From Perognathus longimembris pacificus (lineage: Eukaryota > Chordata > Mammalia > Rodentia > Heteromyidae), in NCBI RefSeq assembly GCF_023159225.1, contig NC_063171.1, positions 6,100,386-6,164,385 of the forward strand: a stretch of 64,000 bases of DNA, given 5' to 3'. Both the position numbers and the translations under genes were made by a program. Positions 62,216-64,000 of this stretch are shown piece after piece; within the stretch, counting starts at the first letter, position 1, and each line of letters opens with the position of its first letter. The notes beneath the pieces are model-generated. The model was not told the DNA's origin and did no database searches. It saw nothing but the letters and a program-made list of their open reading frames with translations.

Positions 62216-63060
62216 CCAAATACCTGGAAATCAATGAAGGATCAGTTAAAATTAGAGATGTGTACTTTCAAAGCAGAATGGGCCTTCAGGATCAACCCAA
62301 TAGTGTATCCTGTTCTCGGAAACCCAGAGGGTTGGATGTGCTGGCTCCACACAGCAGGATGTTGAGGTGTTCTTACTCCCTGCTCTGTGCTGAATTGAGT
62401 CTGTGTGCTACCAAAAGGGGGTTCTCCAGCATAGGCTCTGGGGGAGGGAAAGATGGGATAAGCTGCAGCAGGCCTGTGTGCCATCAGGAGCTCCCCAACT
62501 CTGCAGGAATTGCCCAGTCTCTTTCAAAACATGGTTTTCCTCTAATGCTTCAGATGGCACAGTGACCAGATGCTGTGGCAGGGTCTTTCTTGAGTCTGCT
62601 TATCTGGCAAAGCTATAAGCTGCCCCTGCCAAGTCTCTCCATAGCACCTAAGAAAGGTCTTTCCTGAGACTGATGATAGATGTGTCCTTGTGAGTAATTT
62701 CCAGATTGTTTTGACACTTCTGAAGAAAATGGGGTGAGAATTTTGAGTTGACAGTGGAGTCTGTTACTATGAGCAAGAATAGCCTCGTTCAGCAGAGTTA
62801 AAACATAAATGTTCAGACATCCATACTCTATGACTTTGTGGTATGACCTCTAGCTTTTAAGCTATACCCACTGGGCATAATCAGTAATTACCTGAGGTGG
62901 ACTTGTGTAGTGGCCAGATGAATGACTGTACAACTAGACACAGCATCTGTGAATGACCCTGGCTGAAAGCATGTCTGGTGAGTAGCCCTCTATTGAGAGG
63001 AACTTCATCAGGCTTTACTTGTCTGTATCTCTATTCCTTCAGCAACTTTTAGGAATGAGA

Positions 63061-63904
63061 TACAGTGACCAACAAACTTCTTGGCTATCTCAGTTCCAGT
63101 AGACTAGATCTACTGTAGATCAACCCCTGCAGCATGCTTCTACTGCTATGATGTGAATATCAGCAATGACAACCAAGTCCTCATGGAATTGAAGGGCTCT
63201 GTCTATGGACAGAGCAGGAAACCAAGTCCTTGTTTTTATATGTGAGAAGGAATGTCTACCTCATTGGTGTTTGCAGCCCTGACCCCATTTGGAATATTTG
63301 CTTTATAGTGGTACAGAAGACTGAAGAACCTCAAAGAAACTTGGCTTCTTTTTTATGCCCAGAGACACTAGAGAAGAACGTGACACACTTCTGTCATCTC
63401 AGAACCAGGGTGTCGTTTGCATAGATTGGGAGACCTCACTAAGCTAAAGGGCACTGTTGCAATTCTGAACGGACTTTTTCCCACACTGACTTTGGCATTT
63501 TCTGAATTGCTGAATTGGTGTGCTTCTACTTTTAATCCTGTTGATGGGTTCATATTCTACTGGAGTTGGGAGGTATTCTTTGTAATGATTTTAAATAGGC
63601 TATTAGTCATGCAGATGACTGCATCCATCAGCAGTACTCACACAATAGGTGGCAACTCTACTGAACTGGAGGCTAAACAATTGATGAAACATATCACAAT
63701 ATTTCTCCTTGAAATACTGTGGGATGTTTCTGAACAGTTTCTGGATGGTTCTAAGTTGCTTTTGATTAACTTCTTTCACCTACTTCTATCACTGTTCAAA
63801 GAGTTCCTCTTTTCAGAACACAGCTTCTACTTTGCACGTGAGAAAAGTGGAGGCAACAGAGTGGCAGAAGGACACTTCTCCATCTTGCAACTCAAGGACA
63901 CCAG
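63061..63904. other. Unassigned end of the second array unit
   Basis: Contains an ORF of 165 codons (63417-63914, plus) with several hydrophobic stretches but no family I recognise. Too little evidence to call it a gene. Confidence 0.3.
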
Positions 63905-64000
63905 GCAGATGTAGGTCTCTAGCAATCCTTACTCGTAGAAGTTTCTCTGAGAAACTTCCAGACACAGCCTCTCCTCCTAGGTGAAGTTCAGAGAGGTCCT

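Larger units (their letters stand above)
55735..63904 (+). repeat. Degenerate low-copy tandem array
   Basis: A motif of about 80 bases (ctctagcaat...agaagtttctctga) occurs at 55735-55830, in weaker form at 60250-60330, and again at 63905-63990. Between the first two pairs the blocks run in the same order: 56230-56380 with 61410-61560, 56650-56800 with 61670-61810, 57030-57140 with 62100-62215, and 57880-57960 with 62980-63060. Units are about 3-4 kb once later insertions are removed. No conserved ORF links the copies. Confidence 0.7.

Overview
The window is nuclear DNA from a mammal, very probably a rodent. It holds many copies of an ID-like SINE (tRNA-derived head, A-rich tail), L1 3' ends, gammaretrovirus-like LTRs and intronless retrocopies of TAF2, SNIP1 and SUMO2. 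From memory, the SINE consensus resembles the one abundant in heteromyid rodents (kangaroo rats, pocket mice); the species was not checked. No intact protein-coding gene can be supported, so nearly all short ORFs are chance.

Layout. 1-7.6 kb: no recognised gene, one SINE and an older SINE. 7.6-11.2 kb: a TAF2 retropseudogene split by a solo LTR. 11.7-12.4 kb: a SNIP1 retropseudogene split by a SINE. 14.765-33.194 kb: a large inverted repeat. Its arms (14.765-23.27 and 27.60-33.194 kb) look almost identical over about 5.6 kb and flank a 4.3 kb spacer. The left arm also carries a 2.65 kb endogenous retrovirus with apparently identical LTRs and a SINE; the right arm keeps the empty site of each. 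The spacer starts with block B (23.29-25.53 kb), and block B recurs directly at 33.45-35.73 kb. A third, clearly diverged copy of the arm (A3) lies at 37.31-42.82 kb. The right side therefore reads B-A-B-A3, a tandem duplication with a period near 10 kb, plus an inverted copy of A on the left. A3 carries its own solo LTR and a SUMO2 retrocopy.

42.8-64 kb: mostly unrecognised sequence. It contains a compound L1 insertion (47.93-50.37 kb) with a 5' inversion, a degraded retroviral pol remnant on the minus strand (54.3-55.6 kb), a degenerate tandem array with motifs recurring near 55.7, 60.25 and 63.9 kb, and an L1 that carried about 400 bases of downstream sequence with it (58.1-59.25 kb).

Taken together, this looks like an ampliconic region of the kind found on mammalian sex chromosomes or in clustered gene deserts. 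Duplication, probable arm-to-arm gene conversion and continuing retrotransposition can be ordered relative to one another from filled and empty sites. No new protein system is visible. The most interesting object is the inverted repeat with its nested insertions and opposite-strand retrocopies, which could form double-stranded RNA if transcribed.
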